Assembly: GCA_934045075.1 (NCBI GenBank)
Contig: OW203726.1
Coordinates: forward strand, 12,684,037-12,748,036
Source of the DNA: Yponomeuta sedellus
Taxonomy: Eukaryota; Arthropoda; Insecta; Lepidoptera; Yponomeutidae
Reading direction: 5' to 3'
DNA: 64,000 bases
Shown: piece by piece, positions 13,401 through 25,760 of the stretch
How the letters are laid out: every line of letters begins with the position of its first letter
Numbering within the stretch: position 1 is the stretch's first letter
Notes under the pieces: generated by a model
What the model saw: only the letters and a program-made list of their open reading frames with translations
What the model was told of the DNA's origin: nothing
Databases searched by the model: none
Position numbers and translations under genes: made by a program

Positions 13401-13477
13401 TTATGTCAATTTCATTTATGACTAGCTTTAACCCACGGCTTCGCCCGCGTTAGAAATTATTACACGGCATCGCATTA
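8518..13477 (+). repeat. Tandem duplication, copy 1 (~4.96 kb)
   Basis: This unit repeats head to tail at 13478-18429 with an offset of 4960 bp. It holds the distal part of gene A intron 3, the terminal exon (10305-10448), the 3' UTR and about 3 kb of downstream DNA. By eye the first ~1.54 kb (to 10061) show no differences from copy 2. Substitutions and small indels begin at 10062 and continue to the end. Open frames at 9846, 10829 and 12520 recur in copy 2 only because the DNA is duplicated; they lack coding support. Confidence 0.95.
10464..10469 (+). terminator. Poly(A) signal after gene A exon 4, copy 1
   Basis: AATAAA lies 16 nt after the stop codon. The same hexamer follows the duplicated exon at 15424-15429. 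Confidence 0.6.
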
Positions 13478-16400
13478 TTAATAGAAGAATTACCAGTATA
13501 ATTCAACTTGATCGTAGCAATTGAGTACAGCGAACTCAAGTGGACAAAAACCCACGACCGAGTTTTGGTAGTCAATCGTGTAAAGCGCTTGTCCATTGAG
13601 GCAGTTGTATTATAGGAATGGGATAGTAGCTGAGATGTGCATTTTAACTGGGAACTGTTAGTTTTAACCGCATTACGAATCATTTAAATATCGTCATGTT
13701 TAATTATTACGGACCGTACAGAATTTGTACCACTTTTGTAGAAACGTGGATATAGTCTTAATTACTCGACTACTTTATGGAAACGTAGTCATTGTGCAGT
13801 TACTTTACAACTTTTTAGTAAAATGGACTTTGTATTCCTAAATGATATTTTCTATGTCATATTGAAAAATATACCTTGTTGCACTGAATATAAATGCGAG
13901 ACTGGACATAAAAAGTTCCGAAGAAGTTATTGTTTAACATCGTAAATATTAATGGCGATCCATAATTGTACGTAACTATTTGGTCAACACTTTAGCAGTT
14001 GTAATTATGTCTATTTGAAGCGCAATGACCGTTTAGGTCACAATAGTTGAATATAAATTGCCTAGTTTGCCTTGAAAATACAGAGAACAAGATGAGGATT
14101 TTATGTGATAAAACTTTGCAAACTGTTACTTTTTAACAGCATATTAGTACACCGAGGTTTGCTGTACGGTAACCAGCCAATAGGTTTTATTGTGTAAATA
14201 TTTAGTACCCATTAAGTTGTTGTGAAAGAGAGTCTAGGTTACAATGAAAGAACAAGAAAGGATTGCATGTTACACGCCCAAGAACTATTTTGACTTGACA
14301 GCAACTCACACTTTGACATACAGGAATGGCACATACCTACTCAGCCGGGTTTTCCAAAATGAAAAACACAAGTTTTCTTAAAATATTAAGAGCCGATTTC
14401 ACTAAGTAAATACTTAAGTTACGTTCTGTTACGCTCTTTTCTGGAAAATTCAAAGAGACAGCACTACAGTTAGCTATTGACTTAGCGAAATTCTTAATTC
14501 AGAAACTGGCCCTAAAAGAAACACAAAACGAACGTAGAAGTTACTTCATATATCGGTGGATAAAAATGATGCCTAGCCTAAAAAAATTGTTTTTAAGTAA
14601 CAGTGACATGTTAAAGTGTTTTGTTTTGCAACTGAAGCAATGAAATGTTTATTGGGATAGAGTTTAACATACCTTTGAATCCTACCCTATATATTCGTTA
14701 AGAATAAAACTAAATTGAACATTATTATGGATTTGAAGATGTCATTTGTATTTTACATTATAATCTCTAGGTATAGAGCTAGACTTCAATATTTACCTAA
14801 ATACCTTGCGCTTTAGAGCGCAGGCGCGGATGAATCGATACGGTTGGTTAACTCGTGCGCAAATGTCACGCCAGTCTTGCATGCCGACACACCTGCAGAT
14901 ACCGGGCACACCGGATGTCGACGCAATTCTTCTTAAAATAATAATAGTAAGTTCCACACAAAACAGTCACTTGTCCTGGTCAACACTAAACTACCCTGTG
15001 CTATAAGGGAACGGTATACCACACTAATTGCATTTCCATGTTTCTGAAATTTTATTAGTGTATTTTTGAGGCATTTGCACCAATCAAGTACGGCAACTTA
15101 CAAAAAGATTCCAATGGACGACCTCTTTTTTAGTAATCAAGCGTGTTAACCACCAACGGAGTCTGACCAAAAATCAAAATTTTCCTCCACAGCTAGCGGG
15201 TGACCCGTCTGTTCAGCCAGTATTAAATCCCAAAAGTAATAAACTAAAACCACATTTCCTCTAGGGTGCCCACCTGCCGACACCGCCGCCCATCCCGCCG
15301 TTGATACAGAAGGCCCTGGACTTCCTGAAGACTCTGCCCCCGCAACCCGAAGACAATAGCGTGCAGCCACAGCCCCGTCCAGCACCTTCAAAGCCCAGGC
15401 GATTTTGAATCTTATTTAACATGAATAAACAGCCAGCTTAGATCCTATAATCCTTGCTTTATTTCAGTTACAAACGATGACCCTTCATTAAGATTGACAG
15501 GCTAGAATAGTTTCCGTTAGGAAATTGATGTTTAATGTATAATGTAAATAGGCCTTAGATTGAGTTTTGGTTAATGTCTGACATTGTAGAAAAAACCCCA
15601 TTTATATATTTTAGAGTACAAAAAAATGCTTTGTACAGACATTATCATATTTTTTGTCTGCAAAATAAGATTTCGGTTTCAACGAGGGTGTTTGTATACA
15701 TATATTGAAAAAAGAAACGTCGACAGCTTAAACTTACTTTTAAAAACATGTTTTTACATTATCTTTGTACCTTACAGTTATATGTACCTTCAAGTGTTTA
15801 ATGCTTTATGCCATATTCTGTTATACTTTGAGATCAAGCCGGACCATGCAGTCAGGAAAAGGACGATAATCGATTGGTGCATAATAATCGTTACAGACAT
15901 TGTCCATTTACGGTGTAACTGTTTTAATCGAGTGCAAACACATTACAAGCTGTTTTTAATATTGCCGGACACGTCTTTAAATATCACTACAGCAGTTATG
16001 ACTTTTGTAAGTTTCATTTGTTAGAAATGCATTACATCATTGGAACCTTTCAGTTGGTAACAGTTGCAACCTTTGACTTACATCTAATACTTACATAAAA
16101 ATTGTTGTACTACATTAATAGCTACGCTTACAAGACAAAAAAGAAGTAATTTAGGTAAATGCCCAAAATGTTGGACAGCTGTCTATCTATTGTACAATTG
16201 ATGGTTAATCAATTATATTATTATAGACTCTGGTTTGTAGCAAACGTGCATAGACTTTAGTTTAGTTTGACACCGAGAAGATTGCTGTAATTATGCTATC
16301 ATGAAACAAAGGAGATGTGTCAAATTGTAAGTCTTCGCACAAGTTCAGAACTTGTAGCCTGGTGATATTTGTACTTAAAATCGTCCTAAATTTTATTAAG

Positions 16401-18429
16401 TTACGTCGAAATGGAATGCCATGCAAGGCAGACTTGTTGAAACTCATCTCATTACAATAAGATTGTACCTTGCCGTAGAAGTGGAATCTTCATTTATGTA
16501 CATTATTTTATAAAATTAGGGAGTGGCTCTAACGGGTGAATAAAATGAATAGAATGTGAGGAACGTTGTAAATTTAGACATTGAAAACTGTCTGATTATG
16601 TTAAGCTAAGTATAGACAAATTAAATATATTCAACAGTAAACAAGTGTCCTCATTAGGTATTTTAGTTTATATGACGCAGTCCTTTCTTGTTTCTTTTTT
16701 ATTTACAGCCACCGGCCATTTCAGACAGAACATTGTCACACGTTTATTTTACAATAATGTCCGTAAAAACCATGGATTGTTTAAAAACAAAAACCCGAAT
16801 GCGTAAAAAAATATTACCTCGTGACACTCTCACAGTTAAGACATGTTGGTAAAATACATTGAGTCGTTTAGGCCACAGAATGAAACAAAGAAATGTACGT
16901 ATACACATACACATACTCGAAAAATATAACGCTTCTTCTGGCGCAGTCGTTTAAAAATAAAGATCACTGTTTAATAAGGGTACAAAACATCTGATAGGCG
17001 CTGAAACTAGGAAATGCGTCCCTTTATAATACATAGTTTGAATCCAATATAGGCATTCGTTGAATTATACTCAGTATAATTTTTACCAAAGATTATCTTC
17101 CTAAGTAATTCTTACCGGCATTTATAGTTATGTGTCATAAAATTAAAAATATGAGGATGACATTATACGTCAATTTTGTACAATCACTTGAAAAAGATTT
17201 AACCGTTTTTTCTTGTACCGGGTCACCAGTTTGACATTTAACTCTTTGAATCTATCACTACCTTGATATGGTTTCTCAAGAAATCGGTTTAATTTACGAT
17301 GGACGACGACGTAAATGGAACCTTAACCACTAAAAATTCAAATTAGTCGAATTCATTAACCTACATAGACGACAAAAAGGTGTTTTTTTTTATTTGAGAA
17401 AGATAACTAAGTTTCAATAGAATAACATCACTAGGAGGCCACACTCAGCGCATTCGCATAACGCGATTCTAGACGTGGCGTGTCTGATCACTAAGTGGTG
17501 CGGAGCGGCTTCTGGGTGGACGGTGGTGGCGAACAATGAATTACATCTGGCCCTAGATTTTGTTAAGGCATTGTTACCATGTAGTACTTATAATGTTACT
17601 ACAGTAGTCCAATTACAAGTACATGAACGTGGCGATTTCATTTCCTTGCTGCTTTTAGTCTAAGCCCGCACACCTATCAAACTTTCTAGGGGTCAATGGT
17701 ATGAAAAACACGTCATGTGACTCATCCATTTATCTCATGCACTAATAGAATCAAGACCCAATGGGCATTGATCAGGGAGGCATCGACTGTCGTAAAGTGA
17801 AAACAATTTCGAGGAATAGGGATACTGATTACTATTAGGGGTTTAAATAGGTAAAATAAAAACGGATTATTAATATTTATCGCAAAATAATGTTTACTTC
17901 ATTTTTCTTTCAATGACGTCATCATTTTCTCTAAAGCGGTAGTTCCATTGCCAACAAATATTAAAAAAAAAATCGTCAACAACAACATTTGTCAAACGTA
18001 TACATTTTTTTATCATAAATTCAATGAACGTAGTTCATAATGCCAGTGGTGACGTCATACTTACAAAACTTTAAATAATTAATAAAAAAATAATCACATC
18101 AAAAATTTAGAAAATATTCAAATTAGTTTCTTATATTAGTTTATATTTTAGATTTATAGAACAAAAAATAGGATGTGACAATGCCCATTGGGTGCTCGTT
18201 GACTAGGGTTAGGTTGAACGTACCTAGATTTTACACTGCAGGCTACGTGGATAAGTTACTACTGGAATGTCCCGGCCAAACATGGTTTCTGGATTCTAAA
18301 TTATAATTTCGGTTCAAAAACAATAAGGCGACTTCCATTCAATCCCAAAATTATGTCAATTTCATTTATGACTAGCTTTAACCCACGGCTTCGCCCGCGT
18401 TAGAAATTATTACACGGCATCGCATTATT
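13478..18429 (+). repeat. Tandem duplication, copy 2
   Basis: Second unit of the head-to-tail duplication. It starts directly at the end of copy 1. The shared end sequence 'cgcattatt' lies at 13471-13479 and 18421-18429. Overlap of the two ends at the junction is about 2 bp (TT), so joining by microhomology or an assembly join is possible. The unit is ~10 bp shorter than copy 1 because of small indels, for example near 15700. Confidence 0.95.
15265..15408 (+). CDS. Second copy of gene A terminal exon
   Basis: This exon encodes the same 47 residues as 10305-10448, from GAHLPTPPP to the stop after PKPRRF. One synonymous difference was seen (GCA to GCC in the QKALDF stretch). The acceptor 'cctctag' and the poly(A) signal are also preserved. 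It starts in phase 0, so exon 3 at 7088 could splice to it and yield an identical protein with a slightly different 3' UTR. No second copy of exons 1-3 exists in the window. It is therefore a spare last exon, not a second gene, unless the duplication is an assembly artefact. Confidence 0.8.
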   Translation, partial: GAHLPTPPPIPPLIQKALDFLKTLPPQPEDNSVQPQPRPAPSKPRRF

Positions 18430-18510
18430 GGGATATCAAGTATTCTTCGTCTCAATTCAGATCTTTGTCTAACTGTACGCCAAGTTCTTGTATATCGATG
18501 TCGATATGTT

Positions 18511-18861
18511 AACCCTTATATGTCTCCATTGCTGGGGCACGGGTCTCTTCTTGCATCGCAAGAAGGTTAGGCAATACTCCACCATAGGGGCCAAGTCCGG
18601 GTTGGTGGAGGATTGTAAATCAGGGGCGGGCCTTAATGTCAAAGGTTATCAAGCTGCCCACAAGGCCTCAGACATGGCTTAACAACTGCCATTACATGAC
18701 AACTGGCACCAACGGCGTAACGTGCCTTGCGAACCACGGAAGCGCTCGGAAAAAAATGCCACTAGTGATAGTCACGGGATGGTCACTCATCCAGCACCTG
18801 ACCGAACCTGTTGTTGCTTAACCCTAGTGATTGATTCCAATCACTCGGTTCGACTAGGCCC
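18511..18861 (+). mobile_element. Dispersed CACTGCTGGGG-type repeat, plus copy
   Basis: A ~350-bp interspersed repeat. Landmarks are GGCACGGGTCTCTTC, GTCCGGGTTGGTGGAGGATT and CACTCGGTTCGACTAGGC. The inverted partner is at 19380-19731. Other copies are at 32714-33046 (minus), 35973-36150 (plus, partial), 49553-49880 (plus) and 50011-50090 (minus, partial). No coding frame persists between copies, so it is non-autonomous; the superfamily is not recognised. Confidence 0.8.
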
Positions 18862-19239
18862 GGAGCAAATTTAAATTTAAAATTAAACAATAAAAATTCA
18901 AACATATAGTGAAACACAATACTCTATATGTATACATCCGAATACGGAGAGTTCAGCTCGTCAGTGCAATTTACCTTTATACTATGGGGAAATATTGTTT
19001 ATTTACGCTACTAAAATAAAATAAAAATAAAACTTTGAGTTTTTTTTCGCAATTCCCAAAAACGCGTCGCGCCGCCGCTACGCCGACCGTCTTTTAAAAA
19101 AAATACGTGTTGTGATATAATAAATGTTTTCTATTACATCCTGTTTTTTTACATTCATGTAAATTTTGATGCGCTGTCGATGGTACCTAAATTTTTCAAG
19201 ATGGGAATATTTTATTAAAAATCACTGAAAAAATATCAC

Positions 19240-19282
19240 CGCCTGAGCGATATAGAACTTGACCTTCTCTATCGCTCAGGCG
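19240..19282. repeat. Stem-loop with 18-bp arms
   Basis: CGCCTGAGCGATATAGAA (19240-19257) pairs with 19265-19282 with one mismatch, around a 7-nt loop. It lies between the two inverted copies of the CACTGCTGGGG-type repeat. Confidence 0.8.
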
Positions 19283-19309
19283 TTAATTAAATTTAATTAT
19301 ACTTTATTG

Positions 19310-19369
19310 TCTTAAAATCCCGTAAATAGCGCAATATGTTGAAATATTGCGATTTACGGGATTTTGAGA
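19310..19369. repeat. Stem-loop with ~27-bp arms
   Basis: The left arm contains AAAATCCCGTAAAT followed by a GCAATAT block. The right arm repeats these in reverse complement, with a 2-nt bulge and a short loop. It is the second hairpin nested inside the 18511-19731 inverted pair. Confidence 0.8.
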
Positions 19370-19379
19370 CGAAGCCCTC

Positions 19380-19731
19380 GTGGCCAAGGCAAACCGAATG
19401 ATTGGAATCAATCACTTGAGTTAAGCAACAACAGGCGTGGTCAGGTGCAGGATGGGTGACTACCGTGACTACTGCTAGTGGCAATTTTTCCGAGCGCTTT
19501 CATGCTTTGCAAGGCACTTTAAACCGTTGGTGCCGGCTGTCATGTAATGGCAGTCGTTACGCTATATCAGAGGCCTTATGGGCGGCTTGATAAATTCTGA
19601 CAGTAAGGCCCGCCACTGTCTTACAATCCTCCACCAACCCGGACTTGGCCCCCGTGGTGGAGTATGGCCTAACCTTCCTGCGATGCAGGAAGAGACCCGT
19701 GCCCCAGCAGTGGCAACATATAAGGGTTGAT
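19380..19731 (-). mobile_element. Dispersed CACTGCTGGGG-type repeat, minus copy
   Basis: Reverse-complement partner of 18511-18861, about 520 bp away. The pair would form a very large stem enclosing two smaller hairpins. The open frame at 19562-19804 is a translation of this repeat and recurs in the other copies. Confidence 0.8.
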
Positions 19732-20219
19732 AACGAAGACGTTGATCGGGATACATCGGAAGTTGAAAGGCAAGGTATCTGTCTGTATCATATCTATATG
19801 TCAATCTGTTAGAATATCAGAATTACGGAACTTTAGTTGACCTTTGCCAAGCTGAGTTTAAATAAATTGAACAATAAGAATGAATAAATCAAACATTTAT
19901 CAACGAATAGTTGAAGGGCACTAGTCATGACAGTGCGGATTTTTTGGGAATTGTTTTAAATGGCTACTCATTTGAACAAGCGGATCCTAAGGGCATAAGG
20001 TGGGTGGGAACCATATGGCACATAGTTCATTGGTAGCGCTAGTGACGCTACCGATGAAAAAAATCATAAGAAGAAAAGAAAGGACAAAGCCAAGTACCTG
20101 TCGGGTCACGCGCAGTGAAGGATTCCGTAGACTGAGGGGGTGTTATCCGCTTAACAGAACTAGAACTAACGACTTCATCAATGTAATTTGAACTAAGTTT
20201 TGATTTTATAAGTGGTCGT

Positions 20220-20480
20220 CTAAAAGAGCGGTGGTAGTGGGGCGGTGTGGAACGCCGGCTTCTCAATCGGGAGGTCGTGGGTTCGAACCCCGGCATGTAC
20301 CAATGATTTTGTTTTCTAAGTTATGTACATTTGTGAAATTATAGTAGCAATACTACTTGCTGACGTTGAAGGAAAACATCGTAAGGAAACCCTAGTTTCT
20401 GAGGTGTTAGTGTACCTCAGCGCTTGCTACGTACAATGGCCCAACTATGAGGCTAAGTGTGGAAATCTCAGGTCTAACTA
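20220..20480 (+). mobile_element. Lepidopteran SINE, family 3
   Basis: A tRNA-like head (cttctcaatcgggaggtcg, then GGGTTCGAACCCCGGCATGT) is followed by the family body 'aaacatcgtaaggaaacc' and a CTGAGGTGTTAGTGT stretch. Plus orientation. Several sequence differences from the other copies suggest it is old. Confidence 0.75.
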
Positions 20481-21119
20481 ACTAAGTGGTCGTCTATTAC
20501 TCGTTGAATCGTAAAGCCTACTTAGCCGTGATAGTTTTTCTTTTAAATTTATTATATAGAGTAAGAGTAAGAAATGTTTATCCATAAACCATAACACCAA
20601 AGAGACCATACAATATGGCATGGTCATTGGTGGCAACATAGAACGTAAGATTTAAATACACTTAACTAACATAGACTGTAATAATATACTAGACTAAGAT
20701 GCAGACACAAACAGTTTATAACTATTATAATATTACATAAGTTGATGCGATTGTGTGTTATGGTTATAAATATAACAATGTTTAAATTAAATAGGGACGT
20801 TCATAACGTAAACACAAGCGATAGTAATAAGGTTGCTTATAGTAAATCCCTATTAGCCAAGGTAGGCACATCATTTGTAGGTTACTGCGATCATTTTTAC
20901 AACAAAATTCCAGAACGTGTTCTATCTTTGTCTGAAAATTAATTTAAAACTTTCATTAAAAATTCGCTAGGTAAAAAGGCATATTATAGAATAGACGACT
21001 ATATAAACGATCCTAGTCCGTAGTAGTAAACCAATTCCACCGTGATTTTATTGTTAAGTATAACTATAGTAATAATATTGGCCTTTTTGCATCTACTTAA
21101 TGAGATGATTTATACAGCG

Positions 21120-21475
21120 TCCAGTGGTATCTCCACTCACACTAGATAGGTGCAGGGACCACTCCGACGCTGTAGTGCCTGGGTCATGGTTTTATAGATG
21201 GTGTAGACTTGCTCAGCACCTACACTATCCTGACAGCTTAGTCGGCCTAGCCCACAGGAAAGACTAGTCAATACGTGCGGAGCCAACCAAGCCGCGGGTT
21301 TCCTCACGATGTTTTCCTTCACCGTTAGCGTGTGGTATTGCGACTGCAAATTCGCAAATGTACGTAACTTTGAAATTAAACAAAGTCATTGGTACATGCC
21401 CGCACTCGGGATCGAACCTGGGGCTCTCGCTTGCCAGTCTATGGTTCTACCCACTGAGCTACCACCGCTTAACTA
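21120..21475 (-). mobile_element. Lepidopteran SINE, family 3, minus copy
   Basis: Minus-strand head near 21470 (GGTGGTAGCTCAGTGGGTAG, B-box-like GGTTCGATCC). The body holds GTGAGGAAACCCGCGGC near 21290. The minus-strand open frame at 21137-21349 is a translation of this repeat. Confidence 0.75.
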
Positions 21476-23463
21476 TAACTATAACATATTTTATAATACA
21501 AAGTGTGTACAGACGACGTGATTGCATAAGTATTAATAACTATATGATACATTCTATAACTGACAAAAACTTAACTGCAGGTTTGCTAAAGGTCATTCGA
21601 ATAGTAGCGTGGTGTTCGGGTCATCTATCTCCCTCCAAAATGGTTGAGACTGATGATGGCTGACCGCTGCGTTATGCTCGTGAACGAGTACTGTTCGTGT
21701 GTCTGGCCGCAGCACTTATGTTTTCTCTACTATTGTGAGACATTTGACTAATGCTTTGGCATTTAGGGTTGTTAATGGCAATCATGAAATCTTATTAGGT
21801 TTACGTATGGCAACTAATGTATTTCGACGGCCCCTACGTAAATCATCGAATCTGCAAAATTGCTACATTAGAGGAGAGAACTTTGAAGTTCTATTTTGAT
21901 GTGGAAGAATAAGTTGCTATAGCATCAGTAAACAAAACATCCCAAAAATATCAACATTTTAGACTCTTTGTTTCTACTCTAGAGCATATTATGTTATATT
22001 AAGATTAAGATTTTACACATTCGATATTCTTCTTCGTTACTTTAGGCTAGACTATCATCGAATGTGGCAGTTCCGATTGTATTCTTGGTTCGTAATAAAG
22101 TATAAAGTATCGAAAGTGACACATTCAATAGTATTCTTTGCCCAATTTATCTCATTTTAATCATTTTGTGTTAGATTCGATATTTTTTTTTACTTTTATC
22201 ATTTAGGTAGCTTAAGCTACCTACTCAAATACCTAAACTTAAAATTCATTAAAAATTTAAAAATTATTTGTTTTTACGTACAATTTACTAAGAAAAATAC
22301 ACTCATTTCAATATTTCGTCCTGAAACATAATCAAGTTTGCGCCAACACAGGTCTTATTAAGTTACATGTTTAGTATCTACAATGAATAAGATTACAGTG
22401 CAGTGCCACCGTCAAATAGATAGTTAGAATAGGATTGCAGTAGGAACAGCAATTTATTTGTACAAAACCTTGTTGTGTAGGAAGAATCTATAATTCCTCG
22501 CTGTCATTGTATCTGGTAATGTGCAAAGAAAGTGCGTTTCTTGGTACTTAACCCGGTTTTGTACGAAGAATATGTTTTCTTTGTACATAGCTAGTTATGT
22601 AACTGAGTTATGTACGAAGATCTTTGAGTAGTCAAAATCAAAAATAAAAACATTACTCGTCATTTTCACTATTCGAAGAATTACCACTTTGTGTTACTTT
22701 GAGGTTTTTGTAGAAACCAAATTTTGGTTTAAGACGATTTGAGAAAAGATGGTCAGAGTGGAGTTTTTTTTTCCGCTGCCTTTTTCTCTTTTACACTAAA
22801 TACGGCCCGAAGGCAGCGGCTTACATTTTACATTGACATTCAGCAAACAGCATGTAAATTCTTTACGAAGAAATAGATTGATTTGAATTTCAAAATTCAA
22901 ATCAATCAATCAAAATAAAAATAAAAATTTGGTTATAATAAGGCCGCTGTCTCAGCACATTGATACAGGTTATGAACCCGAGATCACTGGTTTTCTGACA
23001 GGGCCTGCGCGTGACGACACACGAGAAATCACGACAGATACGAAAAACGCTTAAGTGCAATAATATAACCTTATCATTCATATAATACGTATAACGATGG
23101 TTGCACAAAAACACAGACAACAAGAAACCAATTATTTATCTTTTACATTTACCAAGAACATGTCCTTGGTAATTCGGATTTAAGGGAATATTCATCGATT
23201 CCAACTAAGACAATATACAGAATTCAATTTATATAATGTGCTATTATTACCCTGATATTTTCGTTTCTATAAGTAACAACGTCAACTAAAAATGGCATTC
23301 CTCATTCATTGGAGGAGGAATACTTTTAATTTAGGTCTGTTGAAAGGGGCTAATCTACAGCAAATGAAATATCCATAAATGATGTCACATGTTGAGAGGA
23401 ACGGATGCGGCAAAGGATTTGATTTTGTGAGTCAAGAGGTGGGGAGTAAAAAATATCTCCCTC

Positions 23464-23560
23464 TGGCTAACCGTGCCACGGTTACCCAGAGTTCGCGGGC
23501 TCGAGTCCTGGCGTGGGTGGATTTTTGGCCTCTAAATAAGTTTTTAAAATACCATATATA
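23464..23560 (+). mobile_element. tRNA-related SINE family 1 fragment with small foldback
   Basis: The plus-strand B-box-like 'gggctcgagtcctgg' is followed by a GCGTGGGTGGATTTTTGGCC end typical of family 1. At its left, CTCTGGCTAACCG pairs with CGGTTACCCAGAG around a 5-nt loop, recalling the palindromic copies at 51085 and 53480. Confidence 0.65.
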
Positions 23561-23605
23561 CCATCATCATCCATCATTATCATTATCATTATCACCATCA
23601 TCATC
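23560..23605. repeat. ATC/ATT-rich microsatellite
   Basis: An imperfect run of CATCAT and ATTATC triplets directly after the SINE end. Confidence 0.75.
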
Positions 23606-23932
23606 AGCCTAACACTATCTAAAAAACAATGCCCCAGGCACTGCAGCGTCAGAGTGGTCCCTTTACCCATCTAGTGTGCGTGCAGGTGCCAGAAACTGTA
23701 TAAATCATCTCATTACGTAGATGCAAAGGCTAATTTTATGGATAAATAATGGACAAAAACTACTATATCATGTAATATTCCTTTGACGCGTTCAAATATA
23801 TAAGTAAATGATAATAATAATAATAATTTATTTCAGATAAATCAAAATCCATATTAAAAATAACACATTATAAAAGATGATAATAAAACAAAATACAATA
23901 ACATTTTCTAAGGTTAACACGAGCAGTAGACA

Positions 23933-23990
23933 TAATTAAAACTGTTTTTATTTAAACGAGCATAAATCCGTATAAAAACAGTTTTAATTA
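23933..23990. repeat. Perfect 19-bp inverted repeat
   Basis: TAATTAAAACTGTTTTTAT (23933-23951) pairs perfectly with 23972-23990 around a 20-nt spacer. It is AT-rich, so it may be a small foldback element. Confidence 0.75.
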
Positions 23991-24190
23991 AAATACAATA
24001 AATTAAACAATGAAATGATATATACAGTTCAATTTTTTTACTGGTAGGCTCGGTCTTGTTTAAGTAAAGAAAGAAGAAAACCATTTATTTAAATTGTCAC
24101 CAAAGCACACATAAAAAGTAACATCATTTATGTAACGATAATTACTGTGGAAAAAATATAAATAACACAATCGCAAAAATTTATAATTAC

Positions 24191-24456
24191 AAACCTATTT
24201 AGAGACTAAAAATTTCGCCAACGCCGGGTTGCGAACCCGCGACCTCTGGCTAACCGTACCAGCGCTATCCTAACTGAGCTAATGGGCAATGCCGACATCG
24301 GCGAAATTTCGAACCTTTTTACAATATTCTCTGTATTATTTACAGGCAGCGAAATAACATTAACATAACAGAACATTTACATACCGGCACATACATTGTT
24401 TTTGTAAATGTTTTTAAAATTGTCCTCAGCACGGATTAGTGCAACAAAAAGGATAT
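24191..24456 (-). mobile_element. tRNA-related SINE family 1, full copy with 12-bp TSD
   Basis: The direct repeat ATTTATAATTAC at 24179-24190 and 24457-24468 bounds a 266-bp insertion. It starts with the CCTATTTAGAG block, then the antisense tRNA-like block. A middle block (AACCTTTTTACAATATTCTC) follows, and it ends in the tail CAGCACGGATTAGTGCAACA plus an A run. A piece of SINE family 2 is embedded at 24353-24407. Confidence 0.85.
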
Positions 24457-25514
24457 ATTTATAATTACAGTTATTTTCTTCTCAATGTAGTATAACCATC
24501 AGTAAATAAATAACAAGAATTTTTAAAATTCGTGAAGCCGTTCCGGAGTAGTTCGATAACGAACACTGTGACAACAATGTGTGACGTTTGAAACAAACAC
24601 TGAGATTTTTATAATTACATTTTAACGCTGCAGCATATTATTTATCTAATGATTACAAGAAGGTGACTATAATAATGAGTCATTGTAATCTTCGGAAACA
24701 CCGCATTGCCCGTTCCCGCCATTAATGTAGCTTGTGCACATAGATACTTCATTTTTCTAAGCTACGTATAAATGATTGTTAATATGTATATTGCACTTGA
24801 GTAGATATTACAATGGCAATACGGTGGACTTAAGTCCTTAGCATTGAGGACAGCATTAATGCTAGAACCATTTTCTATAGGCCTCGGGAAGAGCAAAATA
24901 ATAACAGGTGTGGATATAATATTGGTTTTCACAATGCGTAAAAGTTAAAGCAATTACTTAAACTAATAATTAATTATCATATTAATACATTAACTAAATA
25001 TTTATATAATAATAGTACATTAAAGTCTAAGTACGCGATTTTCCTTCAACCGCACGAAAAAGCTACGGTTCCCGATGTAGAGTTTCTTTTTCTGACCAAC
25101 GTATGTTGATTTGTTTATAAAATATTTCACCCGTGCAATTTGTGAAAATCAGACTATCGGCAGACTACAGAAACATACAATCGAATGAACCAGAGAATAT
25201 ATATTTTTTTATATTATTATATACGAGCCAAATAAATTAGTCATCTTTTGGGCTTTGCCGGGTCGGATAAAAAAGAGTACTTAAATTTACATACAAAATA
25301 AAGTTATATAAGTATGTCTGAGTGCGTTTACCTAACGAAAAAAAAAATATGTTTCTAGTTTCACTGTCTGAATACGGGACACGCAAAAATCTTTGCCGAA
25401 ATTATTAAAATCCGTATTTTGAGTTTTACCAACTAGACACGAGGTACTTGAGATGCGCGGGATGTTAAGGAGCTCGTGTCCGGTTGGTGAAGAACCCGCC
25501 TAACTTATAAAACC

Positions 25515-25760
25515 TGGGTAATATCGTATGACTTTGTTTTCTAAGCTACGTAGGTTTATTTTGGAAGTTGTAGTACCAATACCAATACCACTCGCCAATT
25601 GTGAAGAAAAAAATCGTGAGGAAACCTGAGTTTCTGAGGCTTGAAAGCTCAACTCAAAAACTGAAACCTCAGCGCTTGAAATTGCTAATCCGCGGTGGGC
25701 TCGCGTGTTAATGAAGCCCATAATCGCTCTCTGAGAAAAAGTCTCGTGCCCATTGGGACG
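25515..25760 (+). mobile_element. Lepidopteran SINE, family 3
   Basis: Shares the body 'atcgtgaggaaacctgagtt' and the CAGCGCTTGAAATTGC end with the copy at 34685. The head is missing or degraded. Confidence 0.65.
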
